A DNA stretch of 64,000 nucleotides from Palaemon carinicauda (taxonomy: Eukaryota; Arthropoda; Malacostraca; Decapoda; Palaemonidae). Positions 15,165 to 28,873 of this stretch are shown in pieces (the stretch's first letter is position 1; every line of letters starts with the position of its first letter). Made by a program: the position numbers and the translations under genes. The stretch spans positions 142,058,105 to 142,122,104 of the forward strand of contig NC_090731.1 of the NCBI RefSeq assembly GCF_036898095.1, written 5' to 3'. The notes below the pieces were generated by a model that saw only the letters and a list, made by a program, of their open reading frames with translations, did not search any database and had not been told where the DNA came from.

Positions 15165-16020
15165 TGTAAATGAAATTGAATCCCAACAAAACTCAAAGTA
15201 TAATTGTAAGTAGATCAAGGACAGTGGCTCCTCAACATCTAGATATCAGCATAGACAATGTTGCTTTAACTCTGTATGACTCTTTTGAAAGTTTAGGGGT
15301 GAATCTCGACAGCAAATTAATTTTAAGAAATACATTAGGTCTGTGTCTTTTGCTATTGCACAAAAAAAATTGGCTTATTGAGAAAGTCTTTTTAAGATTT
15401 TCGGTGATCAATCTATTCTGAAGAAGAGTTTTAATTCTTTCATTCTACCTTGTTTCGAGTATTGTTCTCATGTCTGGTCTTCAGCTGCTGATTCTCATCT
15501 TAATTTGTTGGACAGGAACTTACAGCCTATTAAATTTCTTATTCCTGATCTAGATATTAATCACTGGCACTGTCGTTCAATTAGTTATGCATGTTGTATA
15601 AGATTTTCCATAGTTCTGATCATCCTTTAATCTTCCCGGGCAGTTCATCCTGTTCGTAATACTAGGCAGGCAGTTAATTCTAATAGCCAGGCCTTCTCCA
15701 TCATGAGGCTCAATACTACACAGTATTCTCGAAATTTTATTCCAGCTGTGACCAAGTTGTGGAATGATCTTCCTAATCGGGTAGTTGAATCGTCAGCAAA
15801 TGTTTTTATGTTGAACAGGCTGATTTGAGTCTTTTTATAGTTTATATATGAAATATCTGTTTTGATGTTGTTACTGTTTTTTTAAATATTTTATTAATTG
15901 TTATTTATTTCTCATATCATTTATTTATTTCCTTATTTCCTTTCCTCACTGGGCTATTTTTCCCTGTTGGAACCCTTGGGCTGATAGCATCTTGCTTTTC
16001 CAAATGTGTTGCAGCTTAGC

Positions 16021-16057
<37 letters not shown>
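15165..16057 (+). pseudogene. 5'-truncated non-LTR retrotransposon (jockey/CR1-like), decayed
   Basis: Begins inside the reverse transcriptase with MKLNPNKTQSIIVSRSRT, a KTQ-type motif shared with the copy at 45.3 kb, and continues with shifting frames through ...SADSHLNLLDRN..FLIPDLDINHWH to a 3' region (GGGCTGATAGCATCTTGCTT) and an (AAT)n tail at 16021-16057. Stops and frameshifts throughout mean it is dead. It serves as an empty-site reference for two transposon insertions elsewhere in the window. Confidence 0.85.
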
Positions 16058-16487
16058 CTATTTTTATATCTAAACAACACGCTGGGCGTGCTTCATCTGT
16101 TTACTCGTCTGCCATCACCAGGTCAGAACTTGAGGAGAAAGCAGTGCGAATCTGTAGCTCAGGATTATAATAATAAGGTTAAACACTTGAAAAAGGCTTT
16201 AGACGTGATTACGGTGATACAGAAACCCAAGGCCGAAGGGGTTAACAGTCAAAGGGTGTAACCATTGAGGGCTTAACCGAAGATCAAGTGGATTTATACG
16301 TGTGTGGCCATGTCTTGTTATCCGTTTCTGGACCTGAGTTTCATCTTTGTTCGTTTTATGGTAAAACAAGGCTGTACTACTTATTGTTGTGCCAAGTAAA
16401 GTTGACACGTATGAATGAAAAATAATGGAATACTCATACAAACGATACAAATTTAAACAAAATATGTGAAAGATGGCAATTTGAATA

Positions 16488-16488
<1 letters not shown>
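16058..16488. other. No gene seen
   Basis: Sequence after the LINE tail; nothing recognised. Confidence 0.5.

Positions 16489-16489
<1 letters not shown>

Positions 16490-16533
<44 letters not shown>
16490..16533. repeat. (AAT)n microsatellite
   Basis: About 44 bp of AAT, ending in ATGATGATG. Confidence 0.95.
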
Positions 16534-16535
<2 letters not shown>

Positions 16536-16621
16536 TGATGTCATTGCTGTATGAAAACACTCCATCCATACCTCAGTCTCACACGTAAAATCTCACGTGC
16601 TCACAGACACACACACATACA

Positions 16622-16826
<205 letters not shown>

Positions 16827-19800
16827 GCTACGGGACGAAAAAGAAAATACCATAATCCAACCTTGAACCCCAAATTACTTTTTATGAAGCTGTATCAGTA
16901 AATCTTATTTTACTCTGCCTTTTTCTCATATACTGTAAGTATGTGTGCAAGTGTTTTTGTGCGCGGCCGAGTGCATATATGTGTGTGTATGTAAAGAGAA
17001 AAAAGAAATAGTATAGCTTCATGGATGAAAAGTTTAAAGATGTGTATGATAATTGATTATAAAATAAATGACAGGAATAAGGAAGGTAATAAAAGTTTTA
17101 TAGCTTAATCTTTAATGGGAAAATTATATAGATTAACGATGACAAACTAATGAATATCGAGATAAAAGATATAACTGGGCAGATGCTGAACAAAGAGGAA
17201 GTCAGCTTCTCGAATGAGGTAAATGGCATATATGATGAGGTAAATGATTCTATAGTTGAAGGGAATAGGACAGTTTTAAAAGTGAAAATGGAAGTGAAAA
17301 GTAATGTACGATGATGTGAATGATGCTTTAGTTGGAGGGCATAGGACAGTTTTAAAAATGAAAATAAAAGTGAAAAGTAATATACAATGAGGTGAATGAT
17401 TCTATAGTTGGAGGAAATAGGGCAGATTTGAGATTTAAAATAGAAGTGAAAAGTAATGTGCAATGAGGTGAATGATTCTATAGTTGGAGGGTATAGGACA
17501 ATTTTAAAAATTGAAATAGAAGTGAAAAGTAATGTACGTTGAGTTGAATGATTCTATAGTTGGAGGGAATAGGACAGTTTTGAGAATGAAAATAAAAGTA
17601 AAAAGTAATGTACGATGAAGTGAATGATTCTATATTTGGAAAAAATAGAACAGTTTTAAAAATGAAAATAGAAGTGAAAAGTAATGTACAATGAGGTGAA
17701 TGATTCTTTAGTTGGAGGGAATAGGACAGTTTTGCAAATGAAAATAGAAGTGAAAAATAATTTACGATGAGGTGAATGATACTATAGTTGGAGGAAATAG
17801 GACAGTTTTGAGATTGAAAATGTAAGTGAAAAGTAATGTACGATGAGGTGAATGATTCTTTAGTTGAAGGAAAAAGGACAGTATTGAGATTGAAAATGTA
17901 AGTGAAAAGTAATGTACGATGAGGTGAATGATTCTTTAGTTGGGGGTTAAAGGACAGTTTTGAGAAAGAAAATATAAGTGAAAAGTAATGTACGATGAGG
18001 TGAATGATTCTATAGTTGGAGGGAATAGGACAGTTTTGAAAATGAAAATGGAAGTGAAAAGTAATATACGACTAGGTGAATGATTTTTTAGTAGGAAGGA
18101 ATAGACAGTTTTGAGAATGAAAATGGAATTGAAAATAATGTACAACGAGGGGAATGATTCTATAGTTGGAGGGAATAGTATAGTTTTGAGAAAGAAAATG
18201 GAAGTGAAAAGTATTGTACGATGAGGGGAATGATTCTATAGTTGGAGGGAATAGGGCAGTTTTGAGAAAGAAAATGGAAGTGAAAAGTAATGTACGACGA
18301 GGGGAATGATTCTATAGTTGGAGGGAATAGGGCAGTTTTGACAAAGAAAATGGAAGTGAAAAGTGATGTACGATGAGGTGAATGATTCTATAGTTGGAGG
18401 GAATAGGGCAGTTTTGAGAAAGAAAATGGAAGTGAAAAGTAATGTACAATGAGGTGAATGATTCTATAGTTGGAGGGAATAGGGTAGTTTTGAGAAAGAA
18501 AATGGAAGTGAAAAGTAATGTACGATGAGGTGAATGATTCTATAGTTGGAGGGAATAGGATAGTTTTGAGAAAGAAAATGGAAGTGAAAAGTAATGTACG
18601 ATGAGGGGAATGATTCTATAGTTGGAGAAAGTGGAACAGTTTTAAAAATGAAAATGGAAGTGAAAAGTAATGTACGATGAGGTGAATGATTCTATAGTTG
18701 GAGGGAATAGGACAGTTTTGAAAATGAAAATGGAAGTGCAAAGTAATGTACGATGAGGTGAATGATTTTATAATTGGAAGGAATAGGACAGTTTTGAGAA
18801 TGAAAATGGAATTGAAAATAATGTACGACGAGGGGAATGATTCTATAGTTAGAGGGAATAGGGCAGTTTTGAGAAAGAAAATGGAAGTGAAAAGTAATGT
18901 ACGATGAGGTGAATGATTCTATAGTTGGAGGGAATAGGATAGTTTTGAGAAAGAAAATGGAAGTGAAAAGTAATATACGATGAGGTGAATGATTCTATAG
19001 TTGGAGGGAATAGGATAGTTTTGAGAAAGAAAATGGAATCGAAAATAATGTACGACGAGGGGAATGATTCTATAGTTGGAGGGAATAGGGCAGTTTTGAG
19101 AAAGAAAATGGAAGTGAAAAGTAATGTACGATGAGGTGAATGATTCTATAGTTGGAGGGAATAGGATAGTTTTGAGAAAGAAAATGGAAGTGAAAAGTAA
19201 TGTACGATTAGGTGAATGATTCTATAGTTGGAGGGAATAGGATAGTTTTGAGAAAGAAAATGGAAGTGAAAAGTAATGTACGATGAGGTGAATGATTCTA
19301 TAGTTGGAGGGAATAGGATAGTTTTGAGAAAGAAAATGGAAGTGAAAAGTAATGTACGATTAGGTGAATGATTCTATAGTTGGAGGGAATAGGATAGTTT
19401 TGAGAAAGAAAATGGAAGTGAAAAGTAATGTACGATGAGGGGAATGATTCTATAGTTGGAGGGAATAGGGCAGTTTTGAGAAAGAAAATGGAAGAGAAAA
19501 GTAATGTACGATAAGGGGAATGATTCTATAGTTGGAGGGAATAGGATAGTTTTGAGAAAGAAAATGGAAGTGAAAAGTAATGTACGATTAGGTGAATGAT
19601 TCTATAGTTGGAGGGAATAGGATAGTTTTGAGAAAGAAAATGGAAGTGAAAAGTAGTGTACGATGAGGTGAATGATTCTATAATTGGAGGGAATAGTATA
19701 GTTTTGAGAAAGAAAATGGAAGTGAAAAGTAATGTACGATGAGGGGAATGATTCTATAGTTGGAGGGAATAGGGCAGTTTTGAGAAAGAAAATGGAAGAG

Positions 19801-22800
19801 AAAAGTAATGTACAATGAGGGGAATGATTCTATAGTTGGAGGGAATAGGATAGTTTTGAGAAAAAAAATGGAAGAGAAAAGTAATGTACGATGAGGGTAA
19901 TGATTCTATAGTTGGAGGGAATAGTATAGTTTTGAGAAAGAAAATGGAAGTGAAAAGTAATGTACGATGAGGTGAATGACTCTATAGTTGGAGGGAATAG
20001 TATAGTTTTGAGAAAGGAAATGGAAGTGAAAAGTAATGTACGATGAGGGGAATGATTCTATAGTTGGAGGGAATAGGGCAGTTTTGAGAAAGAAAATGGA
20101 AGAGAAAAGTAATGTACAATGAGGGGAATGATTCTATAGTTGGAGGGAATAGGGCAGTTTTGAGAAAGAAAATGGAAGTGAAAAGTAATGTACGATGAGG
20201 TGAATGATTCTATAGTTGGAGGGAATAGGGCAGTTTTGAGAAAGAAAATGGAAGTGAAAAGTATTGTACGATGAGGGGAATGATTCTATAGTTGGAGGGA
20301 ATAGGGCAGTTTTGAGAAAGAAAATGGAAGAGAAAAGTAATGTACGATGAGGGGAATGATTCTATAGTTGGAGGGAATAGGGCAGTTTTGAGAAAGAAAA
20401 TGGAAGTGAAAAGTAATGTACGATGAGGTGAATGATTCTATAGTTGGAGGGAATAGGATAGTTTTGATAAAGAAAATGGAAGTGAAAAGTAATATACGAT
20501 GAGGTGAATGATTCTATAGTTGAAGGGAATAGGATAGTTTTGAGAAACAAAATGAAAGTGAAAAGTAATGTACGATGAGGGGAATGATTCTATAGTTGGA
20601 GGGAATAGGGCAGTTTTGAGAAAGAAAATGGAAGTGAAAAGTAATGTACGATGAGGGGAATGATTCTATAGTTGGAGAAAGTGGAACAGTTTTAAAAATG
20701 AAAATGGAAGTGAAAAGTAATGTACGATGAGGTGAATGATTCTATAGTTGGAGGGAATAGGATAGTTTTGAGAAAGAAAATGGAAGTGAAAAGTAATGTA
20801 CGATGAGGGGAATGATTCTATAGTTGGAGAAAGTGGAACAGTTTTTAAAATGAAAATGGAAGGGAAAAGTAATATACGATGAGGTGAATGATTCTATAGT
20901 TGGAGGGAATAGGATAGTTTTGAGAAAGAAAATGGAAGTGAAAAGTAATGTACGATGAGGTGAATGATTCTATAGTTGGAGGGAATAGGATAGTTTTGAG
21001 AAAGAAAATGGAAGTGAAAAGTAATGTACGATGAGGTGAATGATTCTATAGTTGGAGGGAATAGGATAGTTTTGAGAAAGAAAATGGAAGTGAAAAGTAA
21101 TGTACGATGAGGTGAATGATTCTATAGTTGGAGGGAATAGGATAGTTTTGAGAAAGAAAATGGAAGTGAAAAGTAATGTACGATGAGGGGAATGATTCTA
21201 TAGTTGGAGGGTATAGGACAGTTTTGAGAATGAAAATGGAAGTGAAAATAATGTACGACGAGGGGAATGATTCTATAGTTGGAGGGAATAGGGCAGTTTT
21301 GAGAAAGAAAATGGAAGTGAAAAGTAATGTACGATGAGGTGAATGATTCTATAGTTGGAGGGAATAGGATAGTTTTGAGAAAGAAAATGGAAGTGAAAAG
21401 TAATGTACGATGAGGGGAATGATTCTATAGTTGGAGGGTATAGGACAGTTTTGAGAATGAAAATGGAAGTGAAAATAATGTACTACGAGGGGAATGATTC
21501 TATAGTTGGAGGGAATAGGGCAGTTTTGAGAAAGAAAATGGAAGTGAAAAGTAATGTACGATGAGGTGAATGATTCTATAGTTGGAGGGAATAGGATAGT
21601 TTTGAGAAAGAAAATGGAAGTGAAAAGTAATGTACGATGAGGGGAATGATTCTATAGTTGGAGGGAATAGGATAGTTTTGAGAAAGAAAATGGAAGTGAA
21701 AAGTAATGTACGATGAGGGGAATGATTCTATAGTTGGAGGGAATAGGATAGTTTTGAGAAAGAAAATGGAAGTGAAAAGCAATGTACGATGAGGGGAATG
21801 ATTCTATAGTTGGAGGGAATAGGGCAGTTTTGAGAAAGAAAATGGAAGTGAAAAATAATGTACGATGAGGGGAATGATTCTATAGTTGGAGGGAATAGGG
21901 CAGTTTTGAGAAAGAAAATGGAAGTGAAAAGTAATGTACGATGAGGGGAATGATTCTCTAGTTGGAGGGAATAGGACAGTTTCGAGAAAGAAAATGGAAG
22001 TGAAAAGTAATGTACGATGAGGTGAATGATTCTAAAGTTGGAGGGAATAGGACAGTTTTGAGAAAGAAAATGGAAGTGAAAAGTAATGTACGATGAGGTG
22101 AATGATTCTATAGTTGGAGGGAATAGGACAGTTTTGCAAATGAAAATAGAAGTGCAAAATAATTTACGATGAGGTGAATGATACTATAGTTGGAGGAAAT
22201 AGGACAGTTTTGAGATTGAAAATGAAAGTGAAAAGTAATGTACGATGAGGTGAATGATTCTTTAGTTGAAGGAAAAAGGACAGTATTGAAATTGAAAATG
22301 TAAGTGAAAAGTAATTTACGATGAGGTGAATGATTCTTTAGTTGGGGGTTAAAGGACAGTTTTGAGAAAGAAAATGTAAGTGAAAAGTAATGTACGATGA
22401 GGTGAATGATTCTATTGTTGGAGGGAATAGGACAGTTTTGAAAATGAAAATGGAAGTGAAAAGTAATATACGACGAGGTGAATGATTTTTTAGTTGGAAG
22501 GAATAGGACAGTTTTGAGAATGAAAATGGAATTGAAAATAATGTACGACGAGGGGAATGATTCTATAGTTGGAGGGAATAGTATAGTTTTGAGAAAGAAA
22601 ATGAAAGTGAAAAGTAATGTACGATGAGGTGAATGATTCTATAGTTGGAGGGAATAGGGCAGTTTTGAGAAAGAAAATGGAAGTGAAAAGTAATGTACGA
22701 TGAGGTGAATGATTCTATAGTTGGAGGGAATAGGGCAGTTTTGAGAAAGAAAATGGAAGTGAAAAGTAATGTACGATGAGGTGAATGATTCTATAGTTGG

Positions 22801-25800
22801 AGGGAATAGGATAGTTTTGAGAAAGAAAATGGAAGTGAAAAGTAATGTATGATGAGGGGAATGATTCTATAGTTGGAGAAAATGGAACAGTTTTAAAAAT
22901 GAAAATGGAAGTGAAAAGTAATGTACGATGAGGTGAATGATTCTATAGTTGGAGGGAATAGGACAGTTTTGAAAATGAAAATGGAAGTGCAAAGTAATAT
23001 ACGATGAGGTGAATGATTTTATAATTGAAAGGAATAGGACAGTTTTGAGAATGAAAATGGAATTGAAAATAATGTACGACGAGGGGAATGATTCTATAGT
23101 TGGAGGGAATAGGGCAGTTTTGAGAAAGAAAATGGAAGTAAAAAGTAATGTACGATGAGGTGAATGATTCTATAGTTGGAGGGAATAGGATAGTTTCGAG
23201 AAAGAAAATGGAAGTGAAAAGTAATGTACGATGAGGTGAATGATTCTATAGTTGGAGGGAATAGGGCAGTTTTGAGAAAGAAAATGGAATCGAAAATAAT
23301 GTACGACGAGGGGAATGATTCTATAGTTGGAGGGAATAGGGCAGTTTTGAGAAAGAAAATGGAAGTGAAAAGTAATGTACGATGAGGTGAATGATTCTAT
23401 AGTTGGAGGGAATAGGATAGTTTTGAGAAAGAAAATGGAAGTGAAAAGTAATGTACGATGAGGGGAATGATTCTATAGTTGGAGGGAATAGGGCAGTTTT
23501 GAGAAAGAAAATGGAAGTGAAAAGTAATGTACGATGAGGTGAATGATTCTATAGTTGGAGGGAATAGGGCAGTTTTGAGAAAGAAAATGGAAGTGAAAAG
23601 TAATGTACGATGAGGTGAATGATTCTATAGTTGGAGGGAATAGGATAGTTTTGAGAAAGAAAATGGAAGTGAAAAGTAATGTACGATGAGGGGAATGATT
23701 CTATAGTTGGAGGGAATAGAGCAGTTTTGAGAAAGAAAATGGAAGAGAAAAGTAATGTACGATGAGGGGAATGATTCTATAGTTGGAGGGAATAGGATAG
23801 TTTTGAGAAAGAAAATGGAAGTGAAAAGTAATGTATGATGAGGTGAATGATTCTATAGTTGGAGGGAATAGGATAGTTTTGAGAAAGAAAATGGAAGTGA
23901 AAAGTAGTGTACGATGAGGTGAATGATTCTATAGTTGGAGGGAATAGTATAGTTTTGAGAAAGAAAATGGAAGTGAAAAGTAATGTACGATGAGGGGAAT
24001 GATTCTATAGTTGGAGGGAATAGGATAGTTTTGAGAAAGAAAATGGAAGTGAAAAGTAATGTACGATGAGGTGAATGATTCTATAGTTGGAGGGAATAGT
24101 ATAGTTTTGAGAAAGAAAATGGAAGTGAAAAGTAATGTACGATGAGGTGAATGATTCTATAGTTGGAGGGAATAGTATAGTTTTGAGAAAGAAAATGGAA
24201 GTGAAAAGTAATGTACGATGAAGTGAATGATTCTATAGTTGGAGGGAATAGTATAGTTTTGAGAAAGAAAATGGAAGTGAAAAGTAATGTACGATGAGGT
24301 GAATGATTCTATAGTTGGAGGGAATAGTATAGTTTTGAGAAAGAAAATGGAAGTAAAAAGTAATGTATGATGAGGGGAATGATTCTATAGTTGGAGGGAA
24401 TAGGGCAGTTTTGAGAAAGAAAATGGAATTGAAAAATAATGTACGATGAGGTGAATGATTCTATAGTTGGAGGGAATAAGATAGTTTTGAGAAAGAAAAT
24501 GGAAGTGAAAAGTAATGTACGATGAGGGGAATGATTCTATAGTTGGAGGGAATAGGGCAGTTTTGAGAAAGAAAATGGAAGAGAAAAGTAATGTACGATG
24601 AGGGGAATGATTCTATAGTTGGAGGATATAGGATAGTTTTGAGAAAGAAAATGGAAGTGAAAAGTAATGTACGATGAGGGGAATGATTCTATAGTTGGAG
24701 GGAATAGGATAGTTTTGAGAAAGAAAATGGAAGTGAAAAGTAATGTACGACGAGGGGAATGATTCTATAGTTGGAGGGAATAGGGCAGTTTTGAGAAAGA
24801 AAATTCAAGTGAAAAGTAATGTACGATGAGGTGAATGATTCTATAGTTGGAGGGAATAGGATGGTTTTGAGAAAGAAAATGGAAGTGAAAAGTAATGTAC
24901 GATGAGGTGAATGATTCTATAGCTGGAGGGAATAGGATAGTTTTGAGAAAGAAAATGGAAGTGAAAAGTAATGTACGACGAGGGGAATGATTCTATAGTT
25001 GGAGGGAATAGGGCAGTTTTGAGAAAGAAAATGGAAGTGAAAAGTAATGTACGATGAGGTGAATGATTCTATAGTTGGAGGGAATAGGATGGTTTTGAGA
25101 AAGAAAATGGAAGTGAAAAGTAATGTACGATGAGGTGAATGATTGTATAGTTTGAGGGAATAGGATAGTTTTGAGAAAGAAAATGGAAGTGAAAAGTAAT
25201 GTACGACGAGGGGAATGATTCTATAGTTGGAGGGAATAGGGCAGTTTTGAGAAAGAAAATTCAAGTGAAAAGTAATGTACGATGAGGGGAATGATTCTAT
25301 AGTTGGAGAAAGTGGAACAGTTTTAAAAATGAAAATGGAAGTGAAAAGTAATGTACGATGAGGTGAATGATTCTATAGTTGGAGGGAATACGATAGTTTT
25401 GAGAAAGAAAATGGAAGTGAAAAGTAATGTACGATGAGGGGAATGATTCTATAGTTGGAGAAAGTGGAACAGTTTTAAAAATGAAAATGGAGGGGAAAAG
25501 TAATGTACGATGAGGTGAATGATTCTATAGTTGGAGGGAATAGGATAGTTTTGAGAAAGAAAATGGAAGTGAAAAGTAATGTACGATGAGGTGAATGATT
25601 TTATAATTGGAAGGAATAGGACAGTTTTGAGAATGAAAATGGAAGTGAAAATAATGTACGACGAGGGGAATGATTCTATAGTTGGAGGGAATAGGGCAGT
25701 TTTGAGAAAGAAAATGGAAGTGAAAAGTAATGTACGATGAGGTGAATGATTCTATAGTTGGAGGGAATAGGATAGTTTTGAAAAAGAAAATGGAAGTGAA

Positions 25801-26640
25801 AAGTAATGTACGATGAGGTGAATGATTCTATAGTTGGAGGGTATAGGACAGTTTTGAGAATGAATATGGAAGTGAAAATAATGTACGATGAGGGGAATGA
25901 TTCTATAGTTGGAGGGAATAGGACAGTTTTGAGAAAGAAAATGGAAGTGAAAAGTAATGTACGATGAAGTGAATGATTCTATAGTTGGAGGGAATAGGAT
26001 AGTTTTGAGAAAGAAAATGGAAGAGAAAAGTAATGTACGATGAGGTGAATGATTCTATAGTTGGAGGGTATAGGATAGTTTTGAGAAAGAAAATGGAAGT
26101 GAAAAGTAATGTACGATGAGGGGAATGATTCTATAGTTGGAGGGAATAGGGCAGTTTTGAGAAAGAAAATGGAAGTGAAAAGTAATGTACGATGAGGTGA
26201 ATGATTCTATAGTTGGAGGGAATAGGATAGTTTTGAGAAAGAAAATGGAAGTGAAAAGTAATGTACGATGAGGTGAATGATTCTATAGTTGGAGGGAATA
26301 GGATAGTTTTGAGAAAGAAAATGGAAGTGAAAAGTAATGTACGATGAGGGGAATGATTCTATAGTTGGAGGGAATAGGGCAGTTTTGAGAAAGAAAATGG
26401 AAGTGAAAAGTAATGTACGATGAGGGGAATGATTCTATAGTTGGAGGGAATAGGGCAGTTTTGAGAAAGAAAATGGAAGTGAAAAGTAATGTACGATGAG
26501 GGGAATGATTCTATAGTTGGAGGGAAAAGGGCAGTTTTGAGAAAGAAAATGGAAGTGAAAAGTAATGTACGATGAGGGGAATGATTCTATAGTTGGAGGG
26601 AATAGGGCAGTTTTGAGAAAGAAAATGGAAGTGAAAAGTA

Positions 26641-26661
26641 ATGTACGAGTGATTCTATAGT
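26641..26661 (+). repeat. Satellite unit with 8-bp deletion (marker copy 1)
   Basis: Here GTACGAGTGATTC replaces the usual GTACGATGAGGGGAATGATTC, an 8-bp loss. The identical junction recurs at 27621. Confidence 0.95.
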
Positions 26662-27620
26662 TGGAGGGAATAGGGCAGTTTTGAGAAAGAAAATGGAAGT
26701 GAAAAGTAATGTACGATGAGGGGAATGATTCTATAGTTGGAGGGAATGGGGCTGTTTTGAGAAAGAAAATGGAAGTGAAAAGTAATGTACGATGAGGGGA
26801 ATGATTCTATAGTTGGAGGGAATGGGGCAGTTTTGAGAAAGAAAATGGAAGTGAAAAGTAATGTACGATGAGGGGAATGATTCTATAGTTGGAGGGAATG
26901 GGGCAGTTTTGAGAAAGAAAATGGAAGTGAAAATTAATGTACGATGAGGGGAATGATTCTATAGTTGGAGGGAATGGGGCAGTTTTGAGAAAGAAAATGG
27001 AAGTGAAAAGTAATGTACGATGAGGTGAATGATTCTATAGTTGGAGGGAAGAGGGCAGTTTTGAGAAAGAAAATGGAAGTGAAAAGTAATGTACGATGAG
27101 GGGAATGATTCTATAGTTGGAGGGAATGGGGCAGTTTTGAGAAAGAAAATGGAAGTGAAAAGTAATGTACGATGAGTTGAATGATTCTATAGCTGGAGGG
27201 AATAGGATAGTTTTGAGAAAGAAAATGGAAGTGAAAAGTAATGTACGATGAGGTGAATGATTCTATAGTTGGAGGGAATAGGATAGTTTTGAGAAAGAAA
27301 ATGGAAGTGAAAAGTAATGTACGATGAGGGGAATGATTCTATAGTTGGAGGGAATAGGGCAGTTTTGAGAAAGAAAATGGAAGTGAAAAGTAATGTACGA
27401 TGAGGGGAATGATTCTATAGTTGGAGGGAATAGGGCAGTTTTGAGAAAGAAAATGGAAGTGAAAAGTAATGTACGATGAGGGGAATGATTCTATAGTTGG
27501 AGGGAAAAGGGCAGTTTTGAGAAAGAAAATGGAAGTGAAAAGTAATGTACGATGAGGGGAATGATTCTATAGTTGGAGGGAATAGGGCAGTTTTGAGAAA
27601 GAAAATGGAAGTGAAAAGTA

Positions 27621-27641
27621 ATGTACGAGTGATTCTATAGT
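27621..27641 (+). repeat. Satellite unit with 8-bp deletion (marker copy 2)
   Basis: Same deletion junction as at 26641, offset by exactly 980 bp, which equals 13 units minus 8 bp. Confidence 0.95.
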
Positions 27642-27734
27642 TGGAGGGAATAGGACAGTTTTGAGAAAGAAAATGGAAGTGAAAAGTAATGTACGATGAG
27701 GGGAATGATTCTATAGTTGGAGGGAATAGGGCAG

Positions 27735-27775
27735 TTTTGAGAAAGAAAATAGTTGGAGGGAATAGGGCAGTTTTG
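27735..27775 (+). repeat. Truncated satellite unit
   Basis: A unit jumps from GAGAAAGAAAAT directly to AGTTGGAGGG, losing about 40 bp and leaving a unit of about 36 bp. Confidence 0.9.
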
Positions 27776-28873
27776 AGAAAGAAAATGGAAGTGAAAAGTA
27801 ATGTACGATGAGGGGAATGATTCTATAGTTGGAGGGAATGGGGCAGTTTTGAGAAAGAAAATGGAAGTGAAAAGTAATGTACGATGAGGGGAATGATTCT
27901 ATAGTTGGAGGGAATGGGACAGTTTTGAGAAAGAAAATGGAAGTGAAAAGTAATGTACGATGAGGGGAATGATTCTATAGTTGGAGGGAATGGGGCAGTT
28001 TTGAGAAAGAAAATGGAAGTGAAAAGTAATGTACGATGAGGGGAATGATTCTATAGTTGGAGGGAATGGGGCAGTTTTGAGAAAGAAAATGGAAGTGAAA
28101 AGTAATGTACGATGAGGGGAATGATTCTATAGTTGGAGGGAATGGGGCAGTTTTGAGAAAGAAAATGGAAGTGAAAAGTAATGTACGATGAGGGGAATGA
28201 TTCTATAGTTGGAGGGAATGGGGCAGTTTTGAGAAAGAAAATGGAAGTGAAAAGTAATGTACGATGAGGGGAATGATTCTATAGTTGGAGGGAATGGGGC
28301 AGTTTTGAGAAAGAAAATGGAAGTGAAAAGTAATGTACGATGAGGGGAATGATTCTATAGTTGGAGGGAATGGGGCAGTTTTGAGAAAGAAAATGGAAGT
28401 GAAAAGTAATGTACGATGAGGGGAATGATTCTATAGTTGGAGGGAATGGGGCAGTTTTGAGAAAGAAAATGGAAGTGAAAAGTAATGTACGATGAGGTGA
28501 ATGATTCTATAGTTGGAGGGAATAGGGCAGTTTTGAGAAAGAAAATGGAAGTGAAAAGTAATGTACGATAAGGTTAATGATTGTATAGTTGGAGGGAATA
28601 GGGCAGTTTTGAGAAAGAAAATGGAAGTGAAAAGTAATGTACGATGAGGTGAATGATTCTATAGTTGGAGGGAATAGGGCAGTTTTGAGAAAGAAAATGG
28701 AAGTGAAAAGTAATGTACGATAAGGTTAATGATTGTATAGTTTGAGGGAATAGGGCAGTTTTGAGAAAGAAAATGGAAGTGAAAAGTGATGTACGATGAG
28801 GTGAATGATTCTATATTTGAAGTGAATAAAACAGTTTTAAGAATAACAGTGGAAGTGTAACATATTGTAAGAT

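Larger units (their letters stand above)
17234..28873 (+). repeat. Satellite array, 76-bp unit, about 150 copies
   Basis: An uninterrupted 11.6-kb tandem array. The central unit is 76 bp and contains AATGATTCTATAGTTGGAGG, GCAGTTTTGAGAAAGAAAAT and GAAGTGAAAAGTAATGTACG. The + strand unit has about 26 G but only 3 C. Units at the left edge (about 17234-18160) and the last unit on the right are most diverged, while the middle is nearly homogeneous, as expected of unequal exchange. There is no spacer between units and no conserved reading frame (76 is not a multiple of 3), so the frames of 60-115 residues on the minus strand are by-products. No function is known to me. Confidence 0.98.

Noticed and set aside
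15992..16261. Poly-Asn protein
   Set aside because: The Asn run is the (AAT)n tail of the LINE; flanking residues are LINE 3' end and unique DNA.
17234..28873. CRISPR-like array
   Set aside because: The repeats are head to tail without unique spacers and the context is animal DNA; the 34-bp minisatellite at 37957 fails for the same reason.
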